64,000 nucleotides of DNA from Myrica gale (taxonomy: Eukaryota > Streptophyta > Magnoliopsida > Fagales > Myricaceae), in assembly GCA_963930655.1 (NCBI GenBank), contig OZ005609.1:13899001-13963000 (forward strand). The letters run 5' to 3'. Each line of letters begins with the position of its first letter. Position 1 is the first letter of the stretch. The notes below the pieces were generated by a model. The model saw only the letters and a program-made list of their open reading frames with translations. It did not search any database and was not told the origin of the DNA. The position numbers were made by a program, and so were the translations under genes. Below are positions 45,636 to 55,760 of the stretch, in pieces.

Positions 45636-46754
45636 CATTTAGACTCATAAAGAAAGAAAGGTGAAAAGACAAATTAGCATCCCCTAAAGGGTCTATACAG
45701 TTCTCATAAATCCACCAACAAGAAACCAGAATTAGTTGGAGAAAACTATATGCATTGAAAACAAATGTGGGTAAATGCAAAATTGGTCAAAGATCAAAAA
45801 AAATTTACGCTACATCTACATACCTTCCACCGCATGTAGCAATAAACCAAAAGCCACAAGGTAGCCGCCGGAACTAAGAAAGGGAATACGTAACCTGGAA
45901 AACCAAAAAGGTAAAATTGAACGAGATTATGCAAATCAAGGAGAAACAAAAGGAAATAACCAAATACCGTAATAAGAAACAACCGGTATGGAAATGATGT
46001 GGCCAGCGACGGAGAAACCCATCTGAAATCGAAGCAGCTTACCTGCAAAATCAATGAAACCCAACTGAAATTAAAAGAGATCTGTCAAAGAGAGGGGGGA
46101 GAGAGAGAGAGAGAGGGAGAGAGGCGAGAGGGTGGCCTGGTGGGTGGTGAGTGACGGCAAGGAGAGGGAGCCCGGGGGAAAGACATTTTCGTTCTGGAAA
46201 AAAGGCGGGGTGGGGCGGGAAAAATTTAAGTTTTGAAGGAACGGTACCGTTTTAATATAAAAGTTTTTTTCCTTAATTAATTTTTAGTTTTTCCAAATTT
46301 TGATTAAATTATGTGTATTTAATAAATAAAAAACAGTTGTAAAATATAATAGTATTTAGAAAAATTTTCAAGTATGTGTTTATTATATAATTTATATGTG
46401 CTAATTAACCTAAGTACTTTATATAAAAATATAACAGGATTTGTTGCTGAAGGGGACATGTATTAAAAATATAAAAAAATTGTATTTATCTTAATAAATG
46501 CGGTCCGGACCGTATTTAAAAAGATAGGACCTAACCTGACCCAAATCGGGTTCAAAAATAATTCCTAAACGGTAAAGAAAAGAAAATCATAACTAAAAAT
46601 AGGTTTTTGAGAGGGAAAACAGCGGATTTAGGGCTCGAAACAAGGCGCACCGAAGCGTAGGGTGAGAAAGACCGCCGAAAAGAGCTTTTCGAATTGGGGT
46701 CATGGGCGCGAATCGGGTACTCGTAGCCAAAGTTATGACCAAAAAACCGACACG
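45636..46754. other. Interior of CACTA C, unassigned
   Basis: 45800-46060 has GT/AG-like signals and 46080-46190 is a GA-rich leader-like stretch. On the minus strand this could be the 5' end of a captured gene, but I recognise no protein. 46250-46560 is AT-rich. Confidence 0.35.
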
Positions 46755-47331
46755 TGCGCGAAAGACCGCCGCTATAGGTATAACAACTTCAATATTCATA
46801 ACACTCTCTCTAATTTCACATTTTATTAAGTAGGTCTCTTAAAATTTTTTTAAAACATGTGACAAAATAAAATTATGTATAAAAATGAATAAATAGTCAA
46901 TAAAATAATTATTAACCTTAAATAACACATAAAATTTTAATTTTCATATTTTTTTTAATTTTTTTACAATTACACTTATAGCGGCGGTCACTACAAGGAC
47001 CGCCGCTATAGGTATACCTTTAAAACAAACCGCTGCTAAAAGTACGAGATGCAGCAGCGGTCAACATGACCGCCGCTGTAGACCCTCTTTCTATAGCGGC
47101 GGTCAATTGACCGCCGCTATAGACACCCCTATAGTGGCAGCGACCGCCGCTAAAGGAGGAAAGACCCTCCTTTAGCGGCGGTTTGCAAAAAAACGCGACT
47201 ACATGTGACCACCGCTAAAGACCCTCCTTCGGCGGCGGTTTGAAAAAAAACGCGACTACAGAGGTCTATATCGGCGGTTTTACTGACCGCCGCTAAAAAG
47301 ACCTCCGCTATAGGTCTTTTTTTTTGTAGTG
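46755..47331. repeat. CCGCCGCTATAG array at the CACTA C right end
   Basis: More than a dozen copies of ACCGCCGCTATAGG/TATAGCGGCGGT-type units in both orientations, densest at 46976-47331. They form the subterminal region of element C and could fold into many alternative hairpins. Confidence 0.85.
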
Positions 47332-49157
47332 CAATATGCTCGAGATAATATTCTTGCTACAATCGCTTTCCTCCGGTGAACCATATGAATAGTTTGGCCA
47401 GAAAATAGCTTTCCCAAAAAACAAAATAAAACCTTTTACACACAAGCAGCAGCCATGGGAGATGATCTCTTGTATGTAGATCCATCCATAGTAGAAAATG
47501 TAATCACCGATATAAAATTTCGCTCCAACTCCTATAGTAACCATGTTCATAGATAGTTGTTCCAATTTTGAGAAAGAAGTAAAAGAAACATACAGGTTCA
47601 AAGCTCGATAGTAGTTCAGTCCTCCAGTGAATCCTTTATTGTCAAATTTGCTGACAAAATAATTGACATCTTCTTCTGACAGCCAAGATGGCAAGGTAAT
47701 TGGAGTATCTCGGGAACCTCCAAATCTTCCTTTAGGTACACAAGGAGGATGTGGATTGCGAGATGTGAGAAATGCCTTTATTATTCTCTCGGTTCCTGCA
47801 TCAGAAAATTCTTCTTCAATCTCCCCAGGTTCCTACAGCACAATTAAAACTATATAACATTTTGATCACTTGAATGCTTTGAGAAATAATAAGATATTGG
47901 GTGCACCAAGTAGCCACTTCAGGGATCAAAATTCACACTTCACGTCACAGGATACGTAGACTCCTTTCATGATACAGAGATAGAATCGCGTTCCTTAAGA
48001 CATCCAAGAATGTATTAAGATATTCCATCTTTTAGATTGAAGACATCTATTGGCTTTACTCATTGATTAAAGACCAGGCCAAGCAACTTCATCCAAGTAT
48101 TTGAAGAAAGGGATATTTAAATTTTAAACATCATATGCATGTCCTGTCTTAATCACATCTTGCCAGGCTGTTTGTCCAATTCTTTATACTCCATGGACTT
48201 TGGTCACCAACCTCCACGCGAAAGAATTTGATGCAATAGAAAGAGTGACATCTAACAACAAGAATTTAGATCTCCATAATCACGAGCTTTCATCTCTCTA
48301 CAACTTTATTGCCGGAATCTGGGTTAAATCCTCAGAAAGAAAAAAGAACCAATTTTATTCAGAAACGATTACACACCCAAGAAGAATGAAGAAAGATTCA
48401 GACTAGATCCACCACGCAAATGATCACTTTGTCCCTAAATAATGAAGGGAACTCAAAAAGAATACACACTTGCTAGACATTCCTTGGGCATGAATTGATG
48501 ATTTATTTACCAATTTTATAAATTAAAAGAACTCGGATAAGATCGTGTGGTGCACATTACAGTGGTGGGTCCAGAAAGCTTAGCAGTAGCACGCTGATAA
48601 ATGCAGATGAAGTAAAACATACTTTTCTAGGTCCGAATCAAAGTTAAATGCATATAGAAATAGGATAGCAGAGTCTCTCCGAAAATCAGCAAGCAGCAAT
48701 TAATAATCCCAATTCGGCTCATTAACTACCATTCATGATTTACGAAAGATGAGATATCTCAAAGCAAAATGGGTAGAGAAATCAGCCGATTACCTTCAAT
48801 AGCCTTACTAACATCAATAAAGTCATCGGAATCTCCTTAAAAGGAAAACTAAGCTTTGACACAATTCAACTCATACGGAAAAAAAACCAAAAGGAGCAGT
48901 CAATTTGAAACAATTGAAAGAAAACAACTCCCGTTACCCAAAACGGAAAATATATTATGAACCACATATAAAGATCGCTAAAACAAACAGAAACACTGGA
49001 CTCACCTGAAACCTGCAAATGTAGTAATCATCACCAAATAAAGCCCTCAAAGCTTTCCAAGGGCTTTCTTTCTGGGTTTCTAGGACGGAACGCCACGCTC
49101 ATGTTGACCAAGGCCTTGAGCCGATCAGGCCTCAACAAGCAGAAACATCAGGTCATT

Positions 49158-50825
49158 CAGTGGCGGATCCAGCATCAAAATTTAAAAGGTCGAACTTTAA
49201 AGTCAAAATGACAAGAAATTTTTTTTCCTTCGTTATGCAAAAAATTGTCTCAAAGTTACAATATCAAAAATTAAAGACTAAAAATATTATAATACATGTA
49301 CCGTACTATGTACTGCTATTGAAAGTTGACAATTGCATCATACGTTTTTGTATCTTCTGAAAATGTTGCAAAATGACTTCGTTCTCAATAGTTTTAAAAA
49401 CTTATTGCTCAATGTACCCATGCAATCATTCATCTAGTCATCTCTCATCCTATTACACAAATCACTCTTAATGATCTTCATCGTAGAAAATACTTTTTCA
49501 ACGGTTGCAGTCGCAACTAGTAAGATCAATGTCAACTCAATAAGTCGATAAACTAATGGAAAAGAGTATTCTATTTTGTCTCAACCATCTTCATAGCAAG
49601 AACTCCAATATCTTGAAGATCAGAAAAAAATCATTTTTTTCTAACATCTCTAACATATGTATTAAGGTGAGTTCTAAGTATCAAATGATCATCTACTGTG
49701 AAATTTTCTGGATAAAGCTCAGCAAGACGACGTAACTTAGCATGATCAAACACTGAGAATGATTTTTTTTATCAAGACATGTCATGCAAATAAGTAACTC
49801 CGTATTTGCTTATGTGAACTGATTATTCATCTCTTGAATGATCAAATCAATAACCTAGCAAAATACTTCCACACGAAAATGATATAAATAAGTAATAGTT
49901 TGCCCTCCACGCCTCGAATGACTACGAGTTGGTATAATGTCTTCTATATTCGGCACACTAATAGAGTTTTCCACACAAAACGTTTTGACTTCTTCCAAAA
50001 ATCCATCACATTCTATCTCTCTCAATTCTTACAACTGTACCTTCATAACTCCAACCAAACTCATCGCATTAATAATGTCTTGATCTTTTCGTTGTACCAA
50101 TAATGCGGTGGTATTGATGGAACGAATATTAATTCCAAGAGAAAAATAATATAATTCTAAATATAATAACCCTTAAATATTATTCATCTAAACACGAGTC
50201 GGAGAATTTCTTAAACAACATTTCGTAGCGTCTCATATTCGTCGGGTCCACTTCGTTACTTAAAGCAGCGTATGCTTAGAGTTAGACGCAAATTTCATGA
50301 TTCATGACATCATTATGGTACTCCCGTACAACGTTTGAAATTACACCCCACCCCACCCGCCAAATTCCAAAAAAGTAAAAAGATAGAAAATAAATAGACT
50401 TTTGGAAGCTTTTATTGAACATGGATTATTGTTTCGCTGGCAGCGCCAGCTCCATCTCGGTCTCTTCGAAAGCTTCCCAAAAATATGTGACGAAATCTTT
50501 CACCTGTTTCGGCGTCTATTTAGGACCATCGGCTCCTCTCATCTGGACCGTCAAAGATATAGAGATCCTCATATAAACGTGGTCCTGTCCCATACAGCCA
50601 ATCAAGGCCCAAAAGCCTTCTTTCGTGACCTGTTGTTGTAACTAAAATTTTCCCAATGGGTTCTGGGGTTTGAATAAAACCAACTCAGGGTGGGAGGGGG
50701 CTGGCCTGGGCCAATGGGGGTCGGGCCAACTTAAGAATGAAAAAAAATACTACATGTAAAAACTTTTTTTGGGGATGCAATGGGGGGCGGCCGCCCAGGG
50801 CTGCACCCCCCTGCATCCGCCTCTG
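49158..50825. mobile_element. hAT element 2, inserted in the epoxide hydrolase exon
   Basis: Termini CAGTGGCGGATCC and GCATCCGCCTCTG, flanked by AGGTCATT at 49150-49157 and 50826-50833, a perfect 8-bp duplication. Length is 1668 bp. The minus strand at about 49330-49750 has the same transposase C-terminal remnant as element 1 (KLRRLAELYPENFTVDDHLI). The 3' part contains GGCCTGGGCCAATGGGGGTC and the CGGCCGCCCAGGGCTGC block shared with element 1. A coding-like fragment lies at 50413-50645. Non-autonomous. Confidence 0.95.
50413..50645 (-). pseudogene. Unidentified coding-like fragment carried by hAT element 2
   Basis: One minus-strand frame reads EGFWALIGCMGQDHVYMRIS, ISLTVQMRGADGPK, a stop, then TPKQVKDFVTYFWEAFEETE and MELALPAKQ with a terminal stop. 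The composition and conserved-looking phrase suggest the C-terminus of a real protein captured by the element. I do not recognise the family. Confidence 0.5.
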
Positions 50826-51143
50826 AGGTCATTACAGCGCCCTATTCATGGCCGACTAAGAAGACCTGATCAATCCCCAGATGGTCAAGAAGACCAACGA
50901 GATCCCCAACGATGTGGAACGCGCTGTAGCAAGAGGAGGATGGAGGCGCATCCGTGTCGCCGAATCCACGAAGGTCGGGGGCTATGTAGCGGTATCCAAG
51001 GGAGGATAGATAGAGAAGCTGGTGGCGCCACGAGTACCAGAGCTCAGGAAAGCCATGGAGGAAGAGGATCACGGGGCTTGTCCCGATAGACGATATGTGC
51101 ATGTTTATGCCATTAGTGGGTACTGTGTGAGTGAGGTTATCAT

Positions 51144-51334
51144 GTGAGTGTGTGAGTAGACGGGTGAGATTAGAAGTTGAGAAATATAATGGTTAAAAAA
51201 ATGCCACGTCATATAATGAAACTGGGTCGGTTTTGCGAGTCGGATTTACGGGTTGAGTTTATTAAATGACGTGATATTTTTTCAGCCATTAAATTTTTCA
51301 ACTTCTAATATCATCCGTCTACTAACACTCACAC
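51144..51334. mobile_element. Foldback (MITE-like) element 3
   Basis: Inverted repeat with arms of about 77 bp: GTGAGTGTGTGAGTAGACGG on the left matches TCCGTCTACTAACACTCACA on the right, with inner matches AGAAGTTGA and the ACGTCAT region. The loop is about 35 bp. It sits just upstream of the pseudogene's first exon. Confidence 0.75.
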
Positions 51335-51626
51335 AATAAATTTACTCACAGAATAACTTTTACCAATTAATAAAGGAGAAGTGATGAGATTAAAATAAAT
51401 AAATAAGTTACAGAACAGAAGTCAGAACGGTCTCCTTTCCATCTTCTAGGAATCTAGAGAAGAAGGTTCCACTGTTTCTTCAATTTTCAAAGAATTAAGC
51501 ATGTGTACCCCTTTCCTCTTTCTCAAATTAATCAAGAAAAAAAAAGGTGCAGTACGGTCACAGGTGTTTTATGGTACTTTGGTAGGGGACAAAAAGTTTA
51601 GGAAGTTTATTTTTGGGAATTTATGA

Positions 51627-52048
51627 ATTTAGACCTTAGATTTTACACGTTTTTACGTTTTAGTCCTTCGATTTAATTTTTTCAAATATTAATCCTTAGG
51701 TTTATATTTTTTTACAAAATGGTTCTTCCGTCAGTCTGTTATCCATATGTTTAACGGACCATGTAGCGGTCGACCGAGTATATGTTTGAACGTGAGCGGT
51801 CGACCGATAGATGAAGCGGTCGACCTCTTCGACCGCTTCATGAGGTCGACCGCTTCATGAGGTCGACCGCTTCATCTACCGGTCGACCGCTTCAAATTGC
51901 TGACATGTCAGAGAGCTCCGTTAAGCATATGGACGACAGGTTGATGGAAGGACCATTTTGTAAAAAATGTAAACCCGATGACTAATATTTGAAAAAAATA
52001 AATCCAAGAACTAAAACGTAAAAAAGTGTAAAACCTAAGGACTAAACT
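51627..52048. mobile_element. Foldback (MITE-like) element 2
   Basis: Inverted repeat with arms of about 130 bp. The left arm includes TTTACACGTTTTTACGTTTT, and the right arm AAAACGTAAAAAAGTGTAAA; inner parts pair at TTTTTTACAAAATGGTTCTT and CCATATGTTTAACGGA. The central loop (51770-51895) holds about eight GGTCGACCG-type palindromes and short AGGTCGACCGCTTCATG tandem units. Confidence 0.85.
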
Positions 52049-53054
52049 TGGTTAGTTTCTTTTATTTTTATTTCTTTCTTTCTCGGCCTTTTACTCGAAA
52101 GAATTAAAAAAAAAAAGGCCTAGTCAGCGCTGTTTTCATATATCTGTTTCCCGTAGACTCCAGAGGGCAAAATAGTCTTCCGAATACAATTATGAGCTCC
52201 ATCCATTATTCTCTTACATAAAGAATACATTGAACCTTCACTGCAACAACCACAAATCGACATGGAAGTTGGTTGGAAAGTTTTAAAAATAATGGATCTA
52301 TCGCTGGAATATGCCTGCTGGGCCTGACTTCTATCCTATAATTCTTCTATGAATTTAAAACACAAATCCTGATTTGATTACCAAAAACTTACATAAATGC
52401 CAGTGATCGGTAGATTTTGGAGCACTCGTTAAGCTTTTTGGTTTGCACGCGAGGAATATTTTTCTCATCAAAACTTGTATGTTAATGGAAGAACGCCTGT
52501 GATTAGTCACGTTGCCTATTTCCCTTATTTGATCCCTTGATTGAATAGTTTTTAGGAAAGAAATTAATAGAATTCAATTAAAATTAATTTGAGGGTTGTG
52601 TTTGAGTATTAAAATTTTAAAGTACGAGAGTTGGTGAAAAAATTGAAAAGAGAAAATATTTGAATGAATATTATAATAAAATAAAGATAATTTAATGGAG
52701 ATAATTATAATTTTTTAGAGTTTTTTTAATTTATGCCACAATTTTGAGGTATCTGATATGCTAATCTATTGCTTTGGACGTTTCTGATTGGATGGTTTTT
52801 GTATTGTGTGTGCACTAATTTGTGTTGATAATATTATTTGGTAAAAGAATTATAGAAATAAATACATTTAACGCGGCCTAACCACAACCTTGAGCCTATA
52901 AGTATATATGGGCCCAAGTCTCGTTCCCTATTGATAGGTAGCCTTGTTATTGTGGTAAAATACGGTTTTCTAGCCCTGTTAGGCCCAGACATCACATCTG
53001 CAAGTATATATGGGCCTGAGGATGTGGGGTTCAGTGCGTACTTGAGTCAGGGGA
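52049..53054. other. No recognisable feature
   Basis: 52560-52740 is AT-rich and MITE-like. 52870-53050 has a direct repeat of AAGTATATATGGGCC (about 52909 and 53002) in GGCCCA-rich sequence. No gene is seen. Confidence 0.4.
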
Positions 53055-53386
53055 GCATGGCTTGAGCAATGCTTAACTGGTTGGACCAATCAGAGCCTAG
53101 TGATGTTCACCGATGCTATGTAGGCGACATCCGAAAAAAAAAAAGGAACACCATTGGAACTGACGTGCATGGCTTGAGCATGCTTAACAGGTTGGACGAA
53201 TCAGAGCCTAGTGATGTTCACCGATGCTATGTAGGCGACATCCGAAAAAAAAAAAGGAACACCATTGGAACTGACGTGCATGGCTTGAGCATGCTTAACA
53301 GGTTGGACGAATCAGAGCCTAGTGATGTTCACCGATGCTATGTAGGCGACATCCAAAAGAAAGGAACACCATTGGAACTGACATGC
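53055..53386 (+). repeat. Three-copy 111-bp tandem repeat
   Basis: Units start GCATGGCTTGAGC at 53055, 53167 and 53278. Copies 2 and 3 are in register at 111 bp; copy 1 is one base longer. Each carries the A-run near its centre, shorter in copy 3. Confidence 0.95.
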
Positions 53387-53707
53387 AATGCTATAACCAG
53401 CTGCAAAGCCCCGGCCGGTATATATTATCGGTCAGAATTGGACAATAACATAATTTTTGTTTATAACGGTACCATAATATCATACTGGGAGGAAATATTA
53501 GAATTAGAGATTGATAAAAAAAAAAAGGAATGGTATGGGCCCCGAGACAAGGGGCTCTTGTTTTTGGAACAGCCTGACATTGTTTTGCTGATGCCTCGAA
53601 TCAAGCTTTTGTTGCGAAATGCAGGTTTCTCCCCTATTGTTAGTAGGTTGATAGGTCGCACGCCCGAAACACATATTTTGACCTTGTGTATCCATAACTC
53701 AAAATAG
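53069..53707 (+). CDS. Hypothetical 212-aa ORF with three 37-residue repeats
   Basis: The frame opens through the 111-bp tandem repeat ([20 protein letters not shown] in each unit), then a unique ~100 aa tail: [41 protein letters not shown] recognise no family. The repeat part is probably open by chance of unit length. The tail might be a transposon or host remnant. No leader or terminator signal supports expression. Confidence 0.25.
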   Translation: MLNWLDQSEPSDVHRCYVGDIRKKKRNTIGTDVHGLSMLNRLDESEPSDVHRCYVGDIRKKKRNTIGTDVHGLSMLNRLDESEPSDVHRCYVGDIQKKGTPLELTCNAITSCKAPAGIYYRSELDNNIIFVYNGTIISYWEEILELEIDKKKKEWYGPRDKGLLFLEQPDIVLLMPRIKLLLRNAGFSPIVSRLIGRTPETHILTLCIHNSK

Positions 53708-53815
53708 GTGATCTAATGGCTGCTGCCTAAGTTGATGGTACGTAAATGTAACTTGTTCAAATCACTATTTATAGTTCAAAGACTCCTTGTAAGGCTTGTT
53801 GGAAAACTCGGACTT

Positions 53816-54845
53816 GATTTTTTTTTTTTAACAATACTACTAATATATAAAATCAAAGGAACCAGTTACAGCTATGGGGGTCAAAACCAGCATAGACCCA
53901 AGAAAAATTACAAAGAAGCTCATGAGAATGGGGAACACATCCCTCAAAATAAAAGGAAGCAGACCAACAAGCTAACTGATGCGCAAGAGAGTTGGCATCT
54001 CTAGGAGAGAGACGAAAAAAACAGGAATGAAAAGAGACCAAAATAGGCGAGAGTCACTAATAACAGAGGGAATATGCCAAGGACAATCAACCTCCACACC
54101 AGAGAGAGCATTTATCACCACTTGGCAATCTCCTTCCAAAATCACATCTGCAATCTGCAACCGATCTTCAACCTTCAAGCTAAACAAAGCTGCATACGCT
54201 TCAACAAGTAAGGGGGAACCCGCAGGAAAAGACTTGGTCTCAGCATGAAAGATACAACCGTCAGAGTTCCTACCAACACAGGCCACCATAGTGAAAGACT
54301 CCCGAATGGCAGCATCGAAATTAAACTTCAGCACCCCAGCAGGAGGGCAACCCCAAGAAACAGATCGGGATGGACCCAGATCTAACCAAGCTGAAACATG
54401 CTGAGAGTTAACTCTCTGAATCTTTCTTGCTAAAGCTAAAGGGTCAAGAGACAGATTGCCATGAACAACATTATTGCGATTCAACCACACAAGGTCGATG
54501 AGGTTAACGACATACAGTTGGAAAGACTGGACAAACTCCCTTTGAATGCTAAAAAAAAGCATTAGGATGAAGAATAAGTTGAATCCATTGGACAAGGGAC
54601 AAATGTTAAAAGAGAGCAACATTAAAAGACCAACGAGATTCTCTCCACGCAATCTGGCTAAAAAGGCAAACCAGCAAAAGGTGATGTACGGATTCATCAA
54701 CAACTTTGGTCTCCATCAAAAAAATTGCCAAAGGGTCCTGCTGTTGAGCCATGACTCGTAAAACTCGGACTGCGGGGCCACGACCCAAGCCCCGACAGTT
54801 TCGAGAAAGAAATCTCATAGATCGGTTGGGGGCGAGTGAGGCCTC
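53816..54845 (-). mobile_element. Internally deleted LINE
   Basis: Minus strand. ORF2 starts MRFLSRNCRGLGRGPAVRVL, the usual N-terminus of the plant LINE endonuclease, to IFLMETKV. It then jumps straight to the zinc-finger region after the reverse transcriptase (ESVHHLLLVCLFSQIAWRES) and the RNase H domain (VLKFNFDAAI, LLVEAYAALFSLKVEDRLQI, LEGDCQVVINALSG). Most of the endonuclease and all reverse transcriptase are gone. A poly(A) tail of ~12 (plus-strand T run at 53820-53831) marks the 3' end. There is a frame change before RNase H. Confidence 0.9.
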
Positions 54846-55048
54846 GCCACTGTTAAGACTTAAATAAAAGAGAATAAAAATTTTAGACTAAGAGAGAGAG
54901 AGAGGAGAAGTGAGACACAAGATTTAAGTGGTTCGGTCCATAGACCTACATCCACTGTGGGAAGGCCCAAATGGGCAGATGTGTGTACTCACTGGTGTAA
55001 GGATGAGATTACATAGAGGCTTTATTTATAAGCCTTTGATTGTAATAG

Positions 55049-55072
55049 CCCACATTGCTTTAGCAATGTGGG
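55049..55072. repeat. Hairpin in the TRIM LTR
   Basis: CCCACATTGCT, two T, then AGCAATGTGGG: a perfect 11-bp-arm inverted repeat near the LTR end. It is repeated in the second LTR at 56027-56050 and present in altered form in TRIM 2 (about 40172 and 40562). Confidence 0.9.
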
Positions 55073-55270
55073 ACTAACTCTAATACTCCCCCGCAAACGC
55101 AAGGTGGATACACGTTGAGTTTGGACTAGAAAAAGAAATTCCCCATAAGAAAAAATGGCGTCGGAGGATGGCCGGAGAAGGGCAGACAGTCGCCGGAAGT
55201 TGGCCGGAATCTGACCGGAGAGGCCGACAATCGCCTGAAGATGGCCGGAGAGGGTCGCCGGAATGGGGAA

Positions 55271-55494
55271 GACGCCGGAAGGTCGTCGGAGGAATGCCGG
55301 ACGGGGCGCCGGAAGGCCCGAGAGAAGACGCCGGAAGGTCGCCGGAGGAATGCCGGACGGGGCACCGGAAGGCCCGAAAGAAGACGCCGGAAGGTCGCCG
55401 GAGGAATGCCGGACGGGGCGCCGGAAGGCCCTAGAGAAGATGCCGGAATTTTACCGGAATGATGCCGGATGGGCGCCGGAAGGCCCAAGAGAAG
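55271..55494. repeat. 56-bp GCCGG-rich tandem repeat in the TRIM 1 interior
   Basis: Units start GACGCCGGAAGGTCG at 55271, 55327 and 55383, with a diverged unit at 55439. Similar GCCGG words extend left to 55180. They produce several overlapping Gly/Arg-rich open frames with no credible protein. Confidence 0.93.
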
Positions 55495-55607
55495 AACTAA
55501 AATAGGCCGGACTGGACTAGGCCGAAACTAGGCCAAGCTAAGCCAACAAGAGTGCTGACCAGCCTGAGCCAAAATGGGCCACAGGATCGAAATGGCTCTG
55601 ATACCAT

Positions 55608-55760
55608 ATTAGAATTTACACAATATGTGAAAGGTGGGCCTAACTCAACTTCAAAAGACGCCTTGAGGAGTGAGGGATGTCACAACCTTATAAGGAGCAC
55701 ATTTACTAGTTTCTCTAGCAATGTGAGACTTCCAACACGCCCCCTCACGTGTGGCGGGTG
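55608..55760 (-). mobile_element. Older TRIM-like LTR piece inside TRIM 1
   Basis: GGCTCTGATACCAT recurs at 55592-55605. It is followed by ATTAGAATTTACACAATATG, a GTGGGCC stretch, CAATGTGAGACTTCCAACA (55719-55737) and GCCCCCTCACG. The order primer site, LTR, GTGGG-like end and purine tract repeats that of TRIM 1 itself in a diverged form. Confidence 0.6.

Larger units (their letters stand above)
41201..47331. mobile_element. CACTA element C
   Basis: The left end CACTACCAAAAAAAAGGCCT and the right end, on the minus strand CACTACAAAAAAAAAGACCT, continue as similar ...ATAGC... sequence. The 3-bp duplication CAA flanks both sides (41198-41200 and 47332-47334). It is a different CACTA family from A and B. 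The left end begins with a perfect hairpin; the right end has a dense array of CCGCCGCTAT units. Most of the interior is a copia element (41265-45635). 45640-46600 looks like captured or unknown unique sequence. No transposase was recognised. Confidence 0.9.
47594..51125 (-). pseudogene. Epoxide hydrolase pseudogene, first two exons
   Basis: A paralogue of the gene at 18852-20295 in the same orientation. The middle exon (47594-47832) still reads openly: EPGEIEEEFSDAGTERIIKA to NYYRALN, 239 nt as in the intact gene. The first exon is split by hAT element 2. Its 5' part (50834-51125) encodes MHISSIGTSPVILFLHGFPE to FLVGHE, then a stop where the intact gene has GHDWGA, so nucleophile Asp is Glu and Trp is a stop. 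Its 3' part (49006-49149) encodes LLRPDRLKALVNMSVAFRPR with another stop and a shift before the splice donor. The last exon survives only as a fragment at 40653-40710. Not functional. Confidence 0.93.

Noticed and set aside
46976-47331. Regular short repeats resembling a CRISPR array
   Set aside because: The repeats occur in both orientations with variable spacing, abut a CACTA terminus and lie in a plant genome.
55126-55505. Overlapping Gly/Arg-rich and Pro/Ser-rich ORFs on both strands
   Set aside because: All arise from the 56-bp GCCGG tandem array of TRIM 1.
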